Shown here: positions 34,098 through 44,372 of the stretch, one piece after another
Layout of the letters: the number at the start of each line of letters is the position of its first letter
Numbering within the stretch: position 1 is the first letter of the stretch
Assembly (NCBI RefSeq): GCF_001541345.2
Contig: NZ_LMVL02000003.1
Coordinates: forward strand, 682,001-746,000
DNA length: 64,000 nt
DNA from: Gillisella vitis
GTDB taxonomy: Bacteria; Pseudomonadota; Alphaproteobacteria; Rhizobiales; Rhizobiaceae
Direction: 5' to 3'
Notes under the pieces: model-generated
Seen by the model: the letters and a program-made list of their open reading frames with translations, nothing else
Told to the model about the DNA's origin: nothing
The model's database searches: none
Made by a program: the position numbers and the translations under genes

Positions 34098-35933
34098 TTA
34101 CTCAGGCAGTTTCCGCACAGCGCCCAAATCAGCCGACGTCGCAAAAGCCGCATAGGCCTTCAGCGCGGTCGTCACCTTGCGCTTGCGGTGCTCCGCAGGC
34201 TTCCAGCCAGCGGCATCCTGTGAGACGCGGCGGGCGGCGAGTTCCCCTTCGGACAGCATCAGTTCGATGGTGCGATTAGGGATGTCGATGGCGATCGTGT
34301 CGCCGTTGCGCACCAGGCCGATGGTGCCGCCATTGGCAGCTTCTGGCGAGACGTGGCCGATGGACAGGCCCGATGTGCCGCCGGAGAAGCGACCGTCGGT
34401 GATCAGGGCGCAGACCTTGCCGAGGCCCTTGGATTTCAGGTAGCTGGTCGGGTACAGCATTTCCTGCATGCCAGGGCCGCCCTTCGGTCCTTCGTAGCGG
34501 ATGACCACGACATCGCCTGCCACGACCTCATTGCTGAGAATGGCTTTTACCGCCGAATCCTGGCTTTCATAGACCTTGGCCGGGCCGGTGAATTTCAGGA
34601 TGCTTTCATCGACACCAGCGGTTTTGACGATGCAGCCATCCAAGGCGATATTGCCCTTCAAAACAGCCAGACCGCCATCCTTGGAGAATGGCTTTTCAAC
34701 CGAGCGGATAACGCCATTTTCGCGGTCCATGTCCAGCTCATCCCAACGGGACGATTGCGAAAACGCCACCTGCGTCGGTACACCACCAGGGGCGGCGCGG
34801 AAGAACTCGCGTACACTCTCGGACGTGGTGCGGGTAATGTCCCAGCGGTCGATGGCATCGCCCAGCGTTGGCGCATGAACGGTTGGGCAGTCGCGGTTGA
34901 TCAAGCCACCGCGATCCAGCTCGCCGAGAATGCGCATGATGCCACCTGCACGGTGTACATCTTCCATATGCACATCCTGCTTGGCAGGCGCGACCTTGGA
35001 GAGGCACGGCACGCGGCGCGACAACTGGTCGATATCATCAAGATTGAAATCAATCTCACCCTCATAGGCGGCAGCCAGAATATGCAGAACGGTGTTGGTG
35101 GAACCGCCCATGGCAATATCCAGCGCCATGGCGTTTTCAAACGCCTGTTTGGAGGCGATGTTGCGCGGCAGCACGTTTTCGTCGTCCTGCTCATAGTAGC
35201 GGCGTGTGATATCAACGATCAGGTGGCCAGCTTCTACAAATAACCGCTTGCGGTCGGAGTGGGTGGCCAGCGTGGAGCCATTGCCGGGCAGTGACAGGCC
35301 CAGCGCTTCCGTGAGACAGTTCATGGAATTGGCGGTGAACATGCCCGAGCATGAGCCACAGGTTGGACAGGCCGAACGCTCGATGGTCGCCACGTCTTCA
35401 TCGGAAATCTTATCATCAGCGGCTGCAACCATAGCATCCACGAGGTCTAGCGCGACCTTCTTGCCGTGCATGACGACCTTGCCCGCTTCCATTGGGCCGC
35501 CGGACACGAACACGGTTGGAATGTTCAGGCGCAAGGATGCCATTAGCATGCCGGGGGTGATCTTATCGCAGTTGGAAATGCAGACCATGGCATCGGCGCA
35601 ATGGGCATTGACCATATATTCGACGCTATCGGCGATGATTTCACGCGATGGCAGCGAATAGAGCATGCCATCATGGCCCATGGCGATGCCATCATCCACG
35701 GCAATTGTGTTGAATTCCTTGGCAACGCCGCCAGCGGCTTCGATTTCGCGAGCCACGAGCTGGCCGAGATCCTTCAGGTGCACGTGGCCGGGCACGAATT
35801 GCGTGAAGGAGTTGACCACGGCAATAATCGGCTTGCCGAAATCGCCATCCTTCATACCGGTAGCGCGCCAAAGGCCGCGTGCGCCTGCCATGTTGCGGCC
35901 ATGGGTCGTGGTTCTTGAGCGATAGGCTGGCAT
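34098..35933 (-). CDS. ilvD: Dihydroxy-acid dehydratase
   Basis: A 611-aa IlvD, which dehydrates dihydroxy acids in valine, isoleucine and pantothenate synthesis. The N-terminus [20 protein letters not shown] is the standard one, and GAGGTG lies 5 bases before this ATG. The open frame goes three codons further to a GTG. Fe-S ligands are visible in [12 protein letters not shown] near residue 120 and [18 protein letters not shown] near 190. The length fits the E. coli type, which carries a 4Fe-4S cluster; other members have 2Fe-2S. It is a single gene closed by a terminator. Confidence 0.97.
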   Translation of the reverse strand: MPAYRSRTTTHGRNMAGARGLWRATGMKDGDFGKPIIAVVNSFTQFVPGHVHLKDLGQLVAREIEAAGGVAKEFNTIAVDDGIAMGHDGMLYSLPSREIIADSVEYMVNAHCADAMVCISNCDKITPGMLMASLRLNIPTVFVSGGPMEAGKVVMHGKKVALDLVDAMVAAADDKISDEDVATIERSACPTCGSCSGMFTANSMNCLTEALGLSLPGNGSTLATHSDRKRLFVEAGHLIVDITRRYYEQDDENVLPRNIASKQAFENAMALDIAMGGSTNTVLHILAAAYEGEIDFNLDDIDQLSRRVPCLSKVAPAKQDVHMEDVHRAGGIMRILGELDRGGLINRDCPTVHAPTLGDAIDRWDITRTTSESVREFFRAAPGGVPTQVAFSQSSRWDELDMDRENGVIRSVEKPFSKDGGLAVLKGNIALDGCIVKTAGVDESILKFTGPAKVYESQDSAVKAILSNEVVAGDVVVIRYEGPKGGPGMQEMLYPTSYLKSKGLGKVCALITDGRFSGGTSGLSIGHVSPEAANGGTIGLVRNGDTIAIDIPNRTIELMLSEGELAARRVSQDAAGWKPAEHRKRKVTTALKAYAAFATSADLGAVRKLPE

Positions 35934-36189
35934 GGGTGTCACCTCAATACTATTTATTGCGCCGGAAACGCATCGAATTTTCCAATTTATCTACGGTAGT
36001 CGGGCCTTTGTGTCACTATCAGCATGGTCGAAAACGGTACGCTCGCGGAAAGCTGAATGAGTGACGCGGCAGCGGCGCACAAGATTGTGAAGTTAACTTC
36101 TCATCAAATCGTTCTGTCCTTGTAACTTTTTCGATCTATTTGCCGTATTCAATCGTAGACCAATCATAATCGACAGGGAGCAGATTAAC

Positions 36190-37137
36190 ATGGCCGCGTT
36201 TCGCCCACCGCATATCCCCGCATCCGAGATTACACCGCAGGGCATCTACCTGTCACGCCGCAGCCTGATTGGTGGCGCGGCGGGAACCTTGGCGCTGGCG
36301 GCGGCTGGCGATGTGCTGGCCGCGCCCCTGACTGCCAAGCCGTCGGATTATAAGGTGGATGAAAAGCTGACGCCGAAAAAAGACGTCACCACCTATAATA
36401 ATTTCTACGAATTCGGCACGGACAAATCCGATCCCGCAACCAATTCCGGTAAATTCAAACCAACCCCCTGGACGGTGGAGGTTGGAGGTCTGGTTTCCAA
36501 GCCGCAGAAGATCGCCATCGAAGACATCATGAAGTCCTTCACCATGGAAGAGCGGATCTACCGCATGCGCTGCGTTGAGGCCTGGTCCATGGTCATTCCC
36601 TGGGATGGTTTTCCGCTGTCGGCGCTTCTGGACCGGGTCGAGCCGCTGGCCAGCGCCAAGTATGTTGCCTTTGAAACCGTGGTGCGGCCGGAAGAAATGC
36701 CGGGCCAGAGCGGTTTCTTCCAGTCAATCAACTGGCCCTATGTCGATGGCCTGCGACTGGATGAAGCGCGTCATCCGCTGACCATCCTCGCAACCGGTCT
36801 TTACGGAGAAACGCTGCCGAACCAGAACGGTGCGCCTTTGCGGCTGGTCGTGCCGTGGAAATACGGCTTCAAGGGCATTAAATCCATCGTCAAGATCACG
36901 CTGACGGAAAAGCAACCGCCCTGCACCTGGAACATTCTGGCCGCCAATGAATATGGCTTCTATGCCAATGTGAACCCCAAGGTCGATCATCCCCGCTGGA
37001 GCCAGGCGACAGAGCGGCGCATCGGTGAAGGTGGTGGCCTGTTCGGCGGCTCACGCAAGGATACCCTGCCCTTCAACGGTTACGGGGAACAGGTCGCCAG
37101 CCTTTACGCTGGCATGGACCTGACCAAGAATTTCTGA
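36190..37137 (+). CDS. msrP: Protein-methionine-sulfoxide reductase, catalytic molybdopterin subunit
   Basis: A 315-aa MsrP (YedY), which repairs oxidised methionine in periplasmic proteins. A twin-arginine signal is seen as [11 protein letters not shown] near residues 20-30, so the folded Mo protein is exported by Tat. The Mo-ligand cysteine is in [15 protein letters not shown] near residue 130. GGGAG precedes the ATG. MsrQ follows 2 bases after its stop. Confidence 0.95.
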   Translation: MAAFRPPHIPASEITPQGIYLSRRSLIGGAAGTLALAAAGDVLAAPLTAKPSDYKVDEKLTPKKDVTTYNNFYEFGTDKSDPATNSGKFKPTPWTVEVGGLVSKPQKIAIEDIMKSFTMEERIYRMRCVEAWSMVIPWDGFPLSALLDRVEPLASAKYVAFETVVRPEEMPGQSGFFQSINWPYVDGLRLDEARHPLTILATGLYGETLPNQNGAPLRLVVPWKYGFKGIKSIVKITLTEKQPPCTWNILAANEYGFYANVNPKVDHPRWSQATERRIGEGGGLFGGSRKDTLPFNGYGEQVASLYAGMDLTKNF

Positions 37138-37139
37138 TC

Positions 37140-37787
37140 ATGGCCTCTTTCAGTCTCTCCGCACGGCAAAAATCGCTCTCCATCTGGGCGCTCTATGCCT
37201 TTGGCCTCATGCCGGGCCTCTACGCCTTCTATCTCGGCATTTTCGGCGATCTCGGTGCCGATCCGGTACGCGAATTCGAGCATCGCCTCGGGCTCTGGGC
37301 CTTGCGTTTCCTCTGTCTGGGGCTGGCGATCACGCCGCTGCGTGATCTGGCAAAATACAATTTCATCGCCTATCGCCGGGCGCTGGGCCTTTTGGTGTTC
37401 TACTATGTGCTGGCCCATTTTGCCGTCTATCTGACGCTGGACAGGGGCCTGATTCTCTCGTCCATTCTCGGGGACATCCTGAAACGGCCCTATATCATGC
37501 TCGGCATGTTGGGTCTCATCCTGCTCATTCCGCTGGCGCTGACCTCTAATCGCTGGTCGATCCGCAAGCTCGGCAGCCGCTGGAATACGCTGCATAAGGC
37601 GAGCTACATCATATTGGCAGCGGGGCTTTTGCATTTCGTCCTGTCGCGCAAGTCCTTCACGCTGGAGCCAGCCATTTATACCGGCATCGTTATCCTGTTG
37701 CTTGGTTATCGTCTGGTGCGTCCAAGGCTGATGGCGGCGAAGCGCAAAAAGGCGGCGCTCGCTAAGGCGGCAACCCGGACTGCTTAA
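37140..37787 (+). CDS. msrQ: Protein-methionine-sulfoxide reductase, heme-binding membrane subunit
   Basis: A 215-aa inner-membrane protein with five or six helices, MsrQ (YedZ). It passes electrons from the respiratory chain or flavin to MsrP. Helix regions with heme-ligand His candidates include FEHRLGLWALRFLCLGLAI, YVLAHFAVYLTL and LHKASYIILAAGLLHFVLS. It starts 2 bases after msrP. The tail is Lys/Ala-rich. Confidence 0.94.
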   Translation: MASFSLSARQKSLSIWALYAFGLMPGLYAFYLGIFGDLGADPVREFEHRLGLWALRFLCLGLAITPLRDLAKYNFIAYRRALGLLVFYYVLAHFAVYLTLDRGLILSSILGDILKRPYIMLGMLGLILLIPLALTSNRWSIRKLGSRWNTLHKASYIILAAGLLHFVLSRKSFTLEPAIYTGIVILLLGYRLVRPRLMAAKRKKAALAKAATRTA

Positions 37788-37849
37788 GGTTTAGGCTCAG
37801 GCAAGCCAGACTTCCTAGGATTTTCCCGAGAAGACAAACGGAAACGTGA

Positions 37850-39754
37850 ATGTCTGGGGTCTGGCGGGTTTACTTGGAACCTGCCGGACTCTCGCATCGG
37901 TTTTCGGCCATGCAGGGAGACCAGAATACCGTGTTGAATGTTGCCCACCCCCTCCAGGAGGCGAAACGCCTTTATGACAGTGGCCAGTATCAGGCGGCAT
38001 TGGAGGCAGTCTCCGGCCTGGTTGCCAGCCATCCTGGCCCCGATGCGCCTGGCCTGCTTGGGGAAATCCTGCTGAAACTGGGTTCGGTGGAGGGTGCGGT
38101 CGAAGCTTTCGAGTTTGCCGCAAGCCGTATGCCGGAGCCGGAGGGATCGCGATTGCGCGCCCATGCCGCCTTTCTGGCGCTGGGGACAGATGCGGTCTAC
38201 CCGCCGGAGCGCATGAATGGGTTGCTCTCCACCTTGGTCGCCAGCGATAGGCCGGAGCATTGGCAAAAGGCCGGTGAAATTCTGTCGGCAGACAGTCGCA
38301 ATCCGCTGACGCTGACTGTGTTGCAGAAATTGCGCCGTCTTAGACCTCAAGACGATAACGTGCTGATGCTGCTGCTGCGGGTGGCGCGTGAACAATGCCA
38401 TTATCCGGTTTTGGTGGAAGAAGAGCCGCTGCTGCGGCAAAAGCTGGCACGTGGCGAGATCGCATGCCTCACCCAGGAGCCGCCACATGCCAGCCTGATG
38501 TGGGAAGACGATGAGCGGCTGAACCGTCTGGCCTCGATGATCAGGGGCTTCCCGCCCGTCACTCCGGCCATGCAGGCCTTGCGGCATAGCCAGCCACATA
38601 GCTGGGGCGAAAAGCTCCGAATCGGCTATCTGAGCTGTGATTACTGGGACGATCACGCCACCATGCGGCTGCTGCGCTCGGTGCTGACCGCTCACGATGC
38701 GGCGCGCTTCGATGTGACGCTGTTTTGCTACACGCCAGACCAGTTTCTGGCCTATGACAATGGCGGGCGTCAGCAATGGGGCCGAATCGTTTCGATCACC
38801 GATATGAGCGATGACCAGGCCGAGGCGACGATCAGGGCGCACAACATCGACATTCTTGTCGATCTGAAGGGCCATACGCGCGGCAGTCGCTCTGCCCTGA
38901 TGAACAGGCCGCTGGCGCCAGTGCATGTTCAATGGCTGGGCTTTCCCGGCACCTGTATCGAGATCGATTGCGATTATGCGATTGGCGACCGGTTTGTGCT
39001 GCCCGACAGTTCAAAGCGCCATTACCATGAGAAATTCTGCCGCCTGCCAGAATGCTACCAGCCGAACGACCCCATCTACCGTCCGCTGGCCGATGCCGCC
39101 AGCCGCATGGCGCTTGGCCTTCCGGCTGACCGCGTGGTGATTGGCGCCTTCAACAGCCAGCGCAAGAACTCGCTGCTCACCATGCGGCTTTGGGCCGAGG
39201 TGCTCAAGGCCAATCCCAAGGCATTGCTCTGGCTGATGATCGACGGGAATGGTGCGCGTCAGGCAACCGCTGCCCATTTCAAGACGCTGGGCGTCAAGCA
39301 ATCGCAATTGCTGTTTGCGCCGAAAATGGCCTATGCGGCGCATCTGGCCCGGGCGCAGGCGGCTGATTTGGCCATCGACACGTTCCCCTGCAATGGTCAC
39401 ACAACGACCTCGGACATGCTGTGGGCCGGGCTGCCGGTGCTGACCATGCAAGGCCGTAATTTTGCGTCCCGCGTGTCGGAAAGCCTGCTGAACGCTATCG
39501 GTCTGCCGCAACTGGTGGCAAGGGACGAACAGGATTTCGTGGTGCTGGCAACTGACCTCATCAACGACCCGGAAAAGCTGCGCGCCCTGAAACACCATTT
39601 GGTCGATCAACGCTTCAAGACGCCGTTGTTTGATGCAACGCGCTTTTGCCGCCACCTGGAGACCTCCTACGAAATGATGGCGGAACGCGCCAAAGCGGGA
39701 TTGCCGCCGGACCATTTCGATGTCCCCATGACACCAGAAAGACAGACATCATGA
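37850..39754 (+). CDS. GT41 (O-GlcNAc transferase/SPINDLY-like) glycosyltransferase, copy 1
   Basis: A 634-aa protein. The first ~200 residues are helical and TPR-like (EAKRLYDSGQYQAALEAVSG). The C-terminal half is the GT41 catalytic domain: LRIGYLSCDYWDDHATMRL near 255, DILVDLKGHTRGSRSALMNRP near 330, LGFPGTCIEIDCDYAIGD, and the nucleotide-sugar region VIGAFNSQRKNS through DTFPCNGHTTTSDMLWAGLPVLT. It has no membrane helix or signal. A later start at 37910 is possible. A close paralogue follows with ATGA overlap. The acceptor (protein or glycan) is unknown. Confidence 0.88.
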   Translation: MSGVWRVYLEPAGLSHRFSAMQGDQNTVLNVAHPLQEAKRLYDSGQYQAALEAVSGLVASHPGPDAPGLLGEILLKLGSVEGAVEAFEFAASRMPEPEGSRLRAHAAFLALGTDAVYPPERMNGLLSTLVASDRPEHWQKAGEILSADSRNPLTLTVLQKLRRLRPQDDNVLMLLLRVAREQCHYPVLVEEEPLLRQKLARGEIACLTQEPPHASLMWEDDERLNRLASMIRGFPPVTPAMQALRHSQPHSWGEKLRIGYLSCDYWDDHATMRLLRSVLTAHDAARFDVTLFCYTPDQFLAYDNGGRQQWGRIVSITDMSDDQAEATIRAHNIDILVDLKGHTRGSRSALMNRPLAPVHVQWLGFPGTCIEIDCDYAIGDRFVLPDSSKRHYHEKFCRLPECYQPNDPIYRPLADAASRMALGLPADRVVIGAFNSQRKNSLLTMRLWAEVLKANPKALLWLMIDGNGARQATAAHFKTLGVKQSQLLFAPKMAYAAHLARAQAADLAIDTFPCNGHTTTSDMLWAGLPVLTMQGRNFASRVSESLLNAIGLPQLVARDEQDFVVLATDLINDPEKLRALKHHLVDQRFKTPLFDATRFCRHLETSYEMMAERAKAGLPPDHFDVPMTPERQTS

Positions 39755-41625
39755 CAGTGCTGATGGATGAGACGGGTTCGCAACCATCGGATCTCGATCT
39801 TCGGATTCGTACAGCAAAAAATCTGGAAGCGACTGGCAAGATCATTGATGCTGCACAAGCCTTTGCCGATCTCGGCACTTCTACCGCATTAGTCGATCCG
39901 TCAGCTCAGGCGGGCTTTCTTGGCCATGCGGCGCGTCTCTATCTGGCCGCCATGCAGCAAGAGAAAGCCGTCGCTCTTGCTTTAAACAGCCTCGCACTTG
40001 GCCCCGCGACTGTGGACGCTGCCTATGTGGTGCTGAAATCTGGAACTGTTCCACTGTCCCACGCGGCAAAAGACGCCCTGATCGCCACGCTGGGGACAAG
40101 CAATGATATTGATGATCTGGTGCTTGCTGCCCTGTCTGTCGGCAATGACATCCATCATCCGCTTTGCCTACCGATTTATACAAGGCTGCGGCAATTGCGT
40201 CCGGACCTGCCGAAAGTGCGCATGGCGCTGGTGCAGATTGCCCGGATGCAATGCAATTACGACATCCTGACAGCCGAGGAGGCTCTGCTGCATCGCGATA
40301 TTGCGGCTGGTAATGTGGATTTTCTCGCAATGGAATCGCCCCATGCCAATCTGATGTGGCTGGCGGATGAAAGCCTGAACAGGCGCGCCCGTTACTATAC
40401 GATGACACAGGCGATGACAGCGGCATCCCAGACGACACGGCGCAATCTGCCGCACGTCTGGGGCGAAAAGCTGCGGATAGGCTATCTTTCCGGTGATTTC
40501 TGGGATGATCACGCCACGATGCGTTTGTTGCGCAGCGTGTTGACCAGCCACGATGCCAGCCGGTTCGAGATTTTTCTGTTTTGCCATACGCCTCACCACC
40601 TCGTCGAGATCGATAAGGGCGGCCGTCAGCAATGGGGGGCGATCACCTCGATTGCCGACCAGACTGACGATGAGGCAGAAGCAACGATCCAGGCCTTTCA
40701 GATCGACATCATGGTCGATCTGAAAGGCCATACACGCGACAGCCGCTCCGGGCTGATGAACCGGCCTCTTGCACCGGTTCATGTCGCGTGGCTCGGCTTT
40801 CCCGGCAGTTGTTGCGATGTCGATTGCGATTACGTCATTGGCGATCATGTCGTGCTACCTGATAGTGCCAAGCCTCATTATCATGAGAAATTCTGCCGAA
40901 TGCCGGACAGCTATCAGCCGAACGATCCGTTTCATCGTCCCTTCCCGCCCGCCTCATCCCGCATGGCGCTCGGCCTGCCCGCGGACAGGGTGGTAATCGG
41001 TGCCTTCAACAGCCAATCGAAAAACACACCGGAAACCTTGCGGCTCTGGGCGCGCATCCTCAAGGCCAATCCAAAGGCCCTGCTCTGGATGATGGTCGAT
41101 GGCCATAGCGCGCGCCAATCCACCGCCGCCTTCTTCAAATCGCTTGGTGTCAAGCAATCGCAACTGCTGTTTGCTCCGAAAATGCTGTATGAAAACCACA
41201 TCGCCCGCGCAAAGGCTGCCGATTTTGCCATCGACAGTTTTCCCTATAACGGCCACACCACCACCTCGGATATGCTGTGGTCAGGCTTGCCCGTTATAAC
41301 CAAGCGGGGAACTAATTTCGCGTCTCGCGTTTCGGAAAGCCTGTTGAAAGCCATCGGTCTTGATGAATTGGTGGCGCGGGACGAAGACGATTTCGTCGAG
41401 CTTGCCACGGCGTTGATCAATGATCCTCCCAGGATTGCCCGGTTGAAGGCGCATATCGCCGAACAACGGTTCATAGCGCCCTTGTTCGATGCGACGCGGT
41501 TTTGCCGCCATCTGGAGGCTGCTTATGTCACCATGGCAGACCGCGCCAAGGCGGGCCTTGCACCGGATCATTTCGATGTCGTGGCCCTGCCCCGTGATAA
41601 CGGCAGTTTTCAACGCGCTTCGTAG
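39751..41625 (+). CDS. GT41 (O-GlcNAc transferase/SPINDLY-like) glycosyltransferase, copy 2
   Basis: A 624-aa paralogue of the upstream gene. The catalytic half is near-identical in pattern (LRIGYLSGDFWDDHATMRL, DIMVDLKGHTRDSRSGLMNRP, LGFPGSCCDVDCDYVIGD, DSFPYNGHTTTSDMLWSGLPV), while the N-terminal helical part has diverged strongly. The ATG at 39751 overlaps the stop of copy 1. The open frame extends 35 codons upstream, but those codons only mirror copy 1's 3' end. Its 3' end overlaps the convergent GH43 gene by 16 bases. Confidence 0.88.
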   Translation: MTVLMDETGSQPSDLDLRIRTAKNLEATGKIIDAAQAFADLGTSTALVDPSAQAGFLGHAARLYLAAMQQEKAVALALNSLALGPATVDAAYVVLKSGTVPLSHAAKDALIATLGTSNDIDDLVLAALSVGNDIHHPLCLPIYTRLRQLRPDLPKVRMALVQIARMQCNYDILTAEEALLHRDIAAGNVDFLAMESPHANLMWLADESLNRRARYYTMTQAMTAASQTTRRNLPHVWGEKLRIGYLSGDFWDDHATMRLLRSVLTSHDASRFEIFLFCHTPHHLVEIDKGGRQQWGAITSIADQTDDEAEATIQAFQIDIMVDLKGHTRDSRSGLMNRPLAPVHVAWLGFPGSCCDVDCDYVIGDHVVLPDSAKPHYHEKFCRMPDSYQPNDPFHRPFPPASSRMALGLPADRVVIGAFNSQSKNTPETLRLWARILKANPKALLWMMVDGHSARQSTAAFFKSLGVKQSQLLFAPKMLYENHIARAKAADFAIDSFPYNGHTTTSDMLWSGLPVITKRGTNFASRVSESLLKAIGLDELVARDEDDFVELATALINDPPRIARLKAHIAEQRFIAPLFDATRFCRHLEAAYVTMADRAKAGLAPDHFDVVALPRDNGSFQRAS

Positions 41626-43226
41626 ACGAAACCCTCGAAATCGGCCGATCTCGCCTGCCCCGTCAGATCGAAGGCGAACAGGCCGGTAAAGGCGCCCGTG
41701 AAGGAGGCGTCAAAGCCGCGCCCGCCCTCATCGGAAATGACGCCTGCGTCGAGAATCGGGCCAACCGTCTGCCATGCCTCGCCGGAACCGTCCCCGGCTG
41801 TACGCCAGAAGAATTGCAGATCGTTATTCGTCACCTCCAGCGCCAGATCGATATCGCCATCCGGCAGAGACAATCCGGCATCGATGGGAAAGACCAGTTT
41901 GCCGTCTGGATAGTCACCGGGGCAAGACAGGATTGTCAGCGTCCGGCCCAAAGTCTCGTGCCAGGTGACGGTCAGGGCGTAAAACTTGTAGCGGTTATAA
42001 TAATGGGTCAGGCCCGCCGCCTGCTGATAGGTCTGCGGCGCAAAACTGATCCGGGTCTGCGCCCGGAAGGAGTGATGCTGCTGGCGACGGGCGACAAGCG
42101 CTTGCTCAAACCAGCTACCAATGCTTTGCCGGCCATAAAGCCGCAGAAAGCCGGGCAGCGCCGTAAGGCTGAAAATCCGCTCCGGCTCCGGCGTCCGCAG
42201 CCATTGAAAATCCATCGGCAGGCCGGAAGGATCAAAACGGTAGTCGATGATCGCGGGCTTTTCCAAACGCTCTGCCGGTAAAGGCGGCTTCACATTGACC
42301 GCAGGCACCGGACCGCCATGGGCCAGATAGAGCCAGTCTTCCTTCCAGACGCATTTTTGCAAGGATGTCTCACGCCCCAGCGTGCAACGGCGATAGGGCG
42401 CCAGCGGGCGGCCGCATAAATGGGTGTGATAGGCCTGCCCGTCAGGCGTTTCCACATATTGCCCGTGGCCAGCCTTTTGCAGTTCTGCCTTGGAATCATC
42501 TTTGGAGGTGATCAGATGCCGGTCAGGATGGGTCTCATAAGGGCCTTCGATAGTGCGCGACCGCGCCATGGTGACCGCATGGTCATAGCCTGTGCCACCT
42601 TCGGCAACGGTCAGATAGTACCAGCCATTTCGCTTGAACAGATGCGGTCCCTCGACCAGTCCAAGTTCGGTTCCGGGATAGATATTGCGCACCGGACCTG
42701 TGAGCGTTTTTGCCACCGGGTCCCATTCCTGCAACAGGATGCCGTCGAAGGCCGGATGCGGGCCGATGGTATTGAAAGCCTCAAGCCGGTGGTTCCATTG
42801 CATGTTGACGAACCATTTGCGGCCATCGTCATCGTGAAACAGTGAAGGGTCAAAGCCTGACGCATTAACATAGACAGGATCGGACCATTCACCCTCGATG
42901 CTCGGCGAGGTCACAATGTAATTGGGGGCATCCTTGAAGCTACCATCGAGGCGCTTCACATCGGTATAGACCAGCCAGAACAGCCCATCGGCATAGGACA
43001 GGCACGGCGCCCAGATGCCGCAGCTATCGGGATTGCCGCGCATGTCCAACTGGCTTTGGCGCTCCAACGGGCGGCGGATCAGTGTCCAATTGATCAGATC
43101 GCGGGAATGGTGGATCTGCACGCCCGGATACCATTCGAAGGTAGAGGTGGCGATATAATAATCCTCCCCCACCCGGCAGATGGACGGGTCCGGGTTGAAG
43201 CCCGGCAGGATTGGGTTGACGATCAT
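41610..43226 (-). CDS. Glycoside hydrolase family 43 (beta-xylosidase/arabinofuranosidase-like)
   Basis: A 538-aa GH43 enzyme. The five-bladed propeller starts PILPGFNPDPSICRVGEDYY (general base Asp13). The pKa-setting Asp is likely in SGFDPSLFHDDDG near 127 and the acid Glu in LVEGPHLFKRNGWYYL near 193. The C-terminal ~200 residues form a beta-sandwich common in the XynB subgroup. There is no signal peptide, so it acts on imported oligosaccharides. It is the last gene of the carbohydrate run, behind a terminator-like hairpin. The substrate is likely xylose- or arabinose-containing, but this is inferred from the family. Confidence 0.92.
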   Translation of the reverse strand: MIVNPILPGFNPDPSICRVGEDYYIATSTFEWYPGVQIHHSRDLINWTLIRRPLERQSQLDMRGNPDSCGIWAPCLSYADGLFWLVYTDVKRLDGSFKDAPNYIVTSPSIEGEWSDPVYVNASGFDPSLFHDDDGRKWFVNMQWNHRLEAFNTIGPHPAFDGILLQEWDPVAKTLTGPVRNIYPGTELGLVEGPHLFKRNGWYYLTVAEGGTGYDHAVTMARSRTIEGPYETHPDRHLITSKDDSKAELQKAGHGQYVETPDGQAYHTHLCGRPLAPYRRCTLGRETSLQKCVWKEDWLYLAHGGPVPAVNVKPPLPAERLEKPAIIDYRFDPSGLPMDFQWLRTPEPERIFSLTALPGFLRLYGRQSIGSWFEQALVARRQQHHSFRAQTRISFAPQTYQQAAGLTHYYNRYKFYALTVTWHETLGRTLTILSCPGDYPDGKLVFPIDAGLSLPDGDIDLALEVTNNDLQFFWRTAGDGSGEAWQTVGPILDAGVISDEGGRGFDASFTGAFTGLFAFDLTGQARSADFEGFVYEAR

Positions 43227-43243
43227 GCTTCCTCCTCCACGAG

Positions 43244-43274
43244 AAAAACCTCCTCGCCGTCACCAGCAAGGAGG
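43244..43274 (-). terminator. Terminator-like hairpin between the aldo/keto reductase and GH43 genes
   Basis: On the minus strand CCTCCTTGC and GCGAGGAGG (plus-strand 43249-43257 and 43266-43274) form a 9-bp stem with one G-U pair and an 8-nt loop, followed by TTTTT. It lies just after the aldo/keto reductase stop and before the GH43 start, so it would cut expression of GH43 or mark a second unit. Confidence 0.7.
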
Positions 43275-43284
43275 GTCGGATCAA

Positions 43285-44316
43285 TCAATCGCGCTCGGCG
43301 GATTTCGCCCAGAGATTGATATCGGCTTCCTTGGCATAGACATTGATCTCGGCCAGTTCCGCCTCGGTAAAATCAGGCGTGTCGAGCGCCTTGACGCAAT
43401 CCTCGATTTGCGAAACCCGGCTGGCGCCGATCAGGGCAGAGGTCACACGACCACCGCGCAGCACCCAGGAAATCGCCATCTGCGCCAGTGTCTGGCCGCG
43501 CTTTTCGGCAATCGCGTTCAGCTTGCGGATATTGTCGATGATCTCAGGGCGGATGAACTCGCGCTTCAGGAAGTGATTCTGAGCGGCACGGCTATCCTCG
43601 GGAATGCCCTGAAGATATTTGGTGGTCAGCATGCCCTGCGCCAGTGGTGAAAACACGATGGAGCCCATGCCGACATCCTCAAGCGTATCGAGCAGCTTGT
43701 CATCCTCCACCCAGCGATTGAGCATCGAATAGCTCGGCTGGTGGATCAGCAGCGGCGTACCGAGGCCCTTCATAATCTCGACCGCTTCGCGGGTTCGCTG
43801 CGAATTATACGAGGAAATCCCAACATACAGCGCCCGGCCCGAACGGACGATATGGTCGAGAGCGCCGCAGGTTTCTTCCAGCGGTGTATCAGGGTCGAAA
43901 CGGTGCGAATAGAAAATATCCACATAGTCCAGACCCATACGCTTCAGGCTCTGGTCGCAGGATGAGATCAGATATTTGCGGCTGCCCCATTCGCCGTAAG
44001 GACCGGGCCACATATTGTAGCCCGCCTTGGACGAGACGATCAGCTCGTCACGAAACCCATGAAAATCGGTCTTGAGGATTTCGCCGAAGGCCAGTTCGGC
44101 AGCGCCCGGCAGAGGGCCGTAATTGTTGGCAAGATCGAAATGGGTGATGCCAAGATCAAAGGCGCGGCGGCACATGTCCCGCTTTATCTGGTGCGGCGTG
44201 TCATCGCCAAAATTATGCCAGAGACCAAGCGAGATCGCCGGCAATTTAAGTCCGCTCTTGCCGCAACGATTATAGGTCATCCGCTCGTAGCGGTCGTCAG
44301 CCGGTTGCCAGGTCAT
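43285..44316 (-). CDS. Aldo/keto reductase (YghZ/MgrA-like)
   Basis: A 343-aa aldo/keto reductase, NADPH-dependent and cytoplasmic. The N-terminus YNRCGKSGLKLPAISLGLWH is close to E. coli YghZ (L-glyceraldehyde 3-phosphate reductase). Catalytic residues are seen in FDLANNYGP (Asp, Tyr), SSKAGY (Lys) and FYSHRFD (His). The start matches the YghZ N-terminal form. It lies in the sugar operon; it may reduce an aldose or a keto-sugar rather than glyceraldehyde phosphate. Confidence 0.9.
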   Translation of the reverse strand: MTWQPADDRYERMTYNRCGKSGLKLPAISLGLWHNFGDDTPHQIKRDMCRRAFDLGITHFDLANNYGPLPGAAELAFGEILKTDFHGFRDELIVSSKAGYNMWPGPYGEWGSRKYLISSCDQSLKRMGLDYVDIFYSHRFDPDTPLEETCGALDHIVRSGRALYVGISSYNSQRTREAVEIMKGLGTPLLIHQPSYSMLNRWVEDDKLLDTLEDVGMGSIVFSPLAQGMLTTKYLQGIPEDSRAAQNHFLKREFIRPEIIDNIRKLNAIAEKRGQTLAQMAISWVLRGGRVTSALIGASRVSQIEDCVKALDTPDFTEAELAEINVYAKEADINLWAKSAERD

Positions 44317-44372
44317 GTTACGCTCCCTGAAATGGGCGACGGCATTACGCCGCCGCCTTTGTCTGTTCAGCC

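Noticed and set aside
39646-39750. Upstream extension of the second GT41 gene
   Set aside because: It lies within the coding part of copy 1; the ATG at 39751 with ATGA overlap is the natural start.
44335-44357. GC-rich inverted repeat between the Gfo/Idh and aldo/keto reductase genes
   Set aside because: The arms have a mismatch and no T-run; too common in GC-rich DNA to call.
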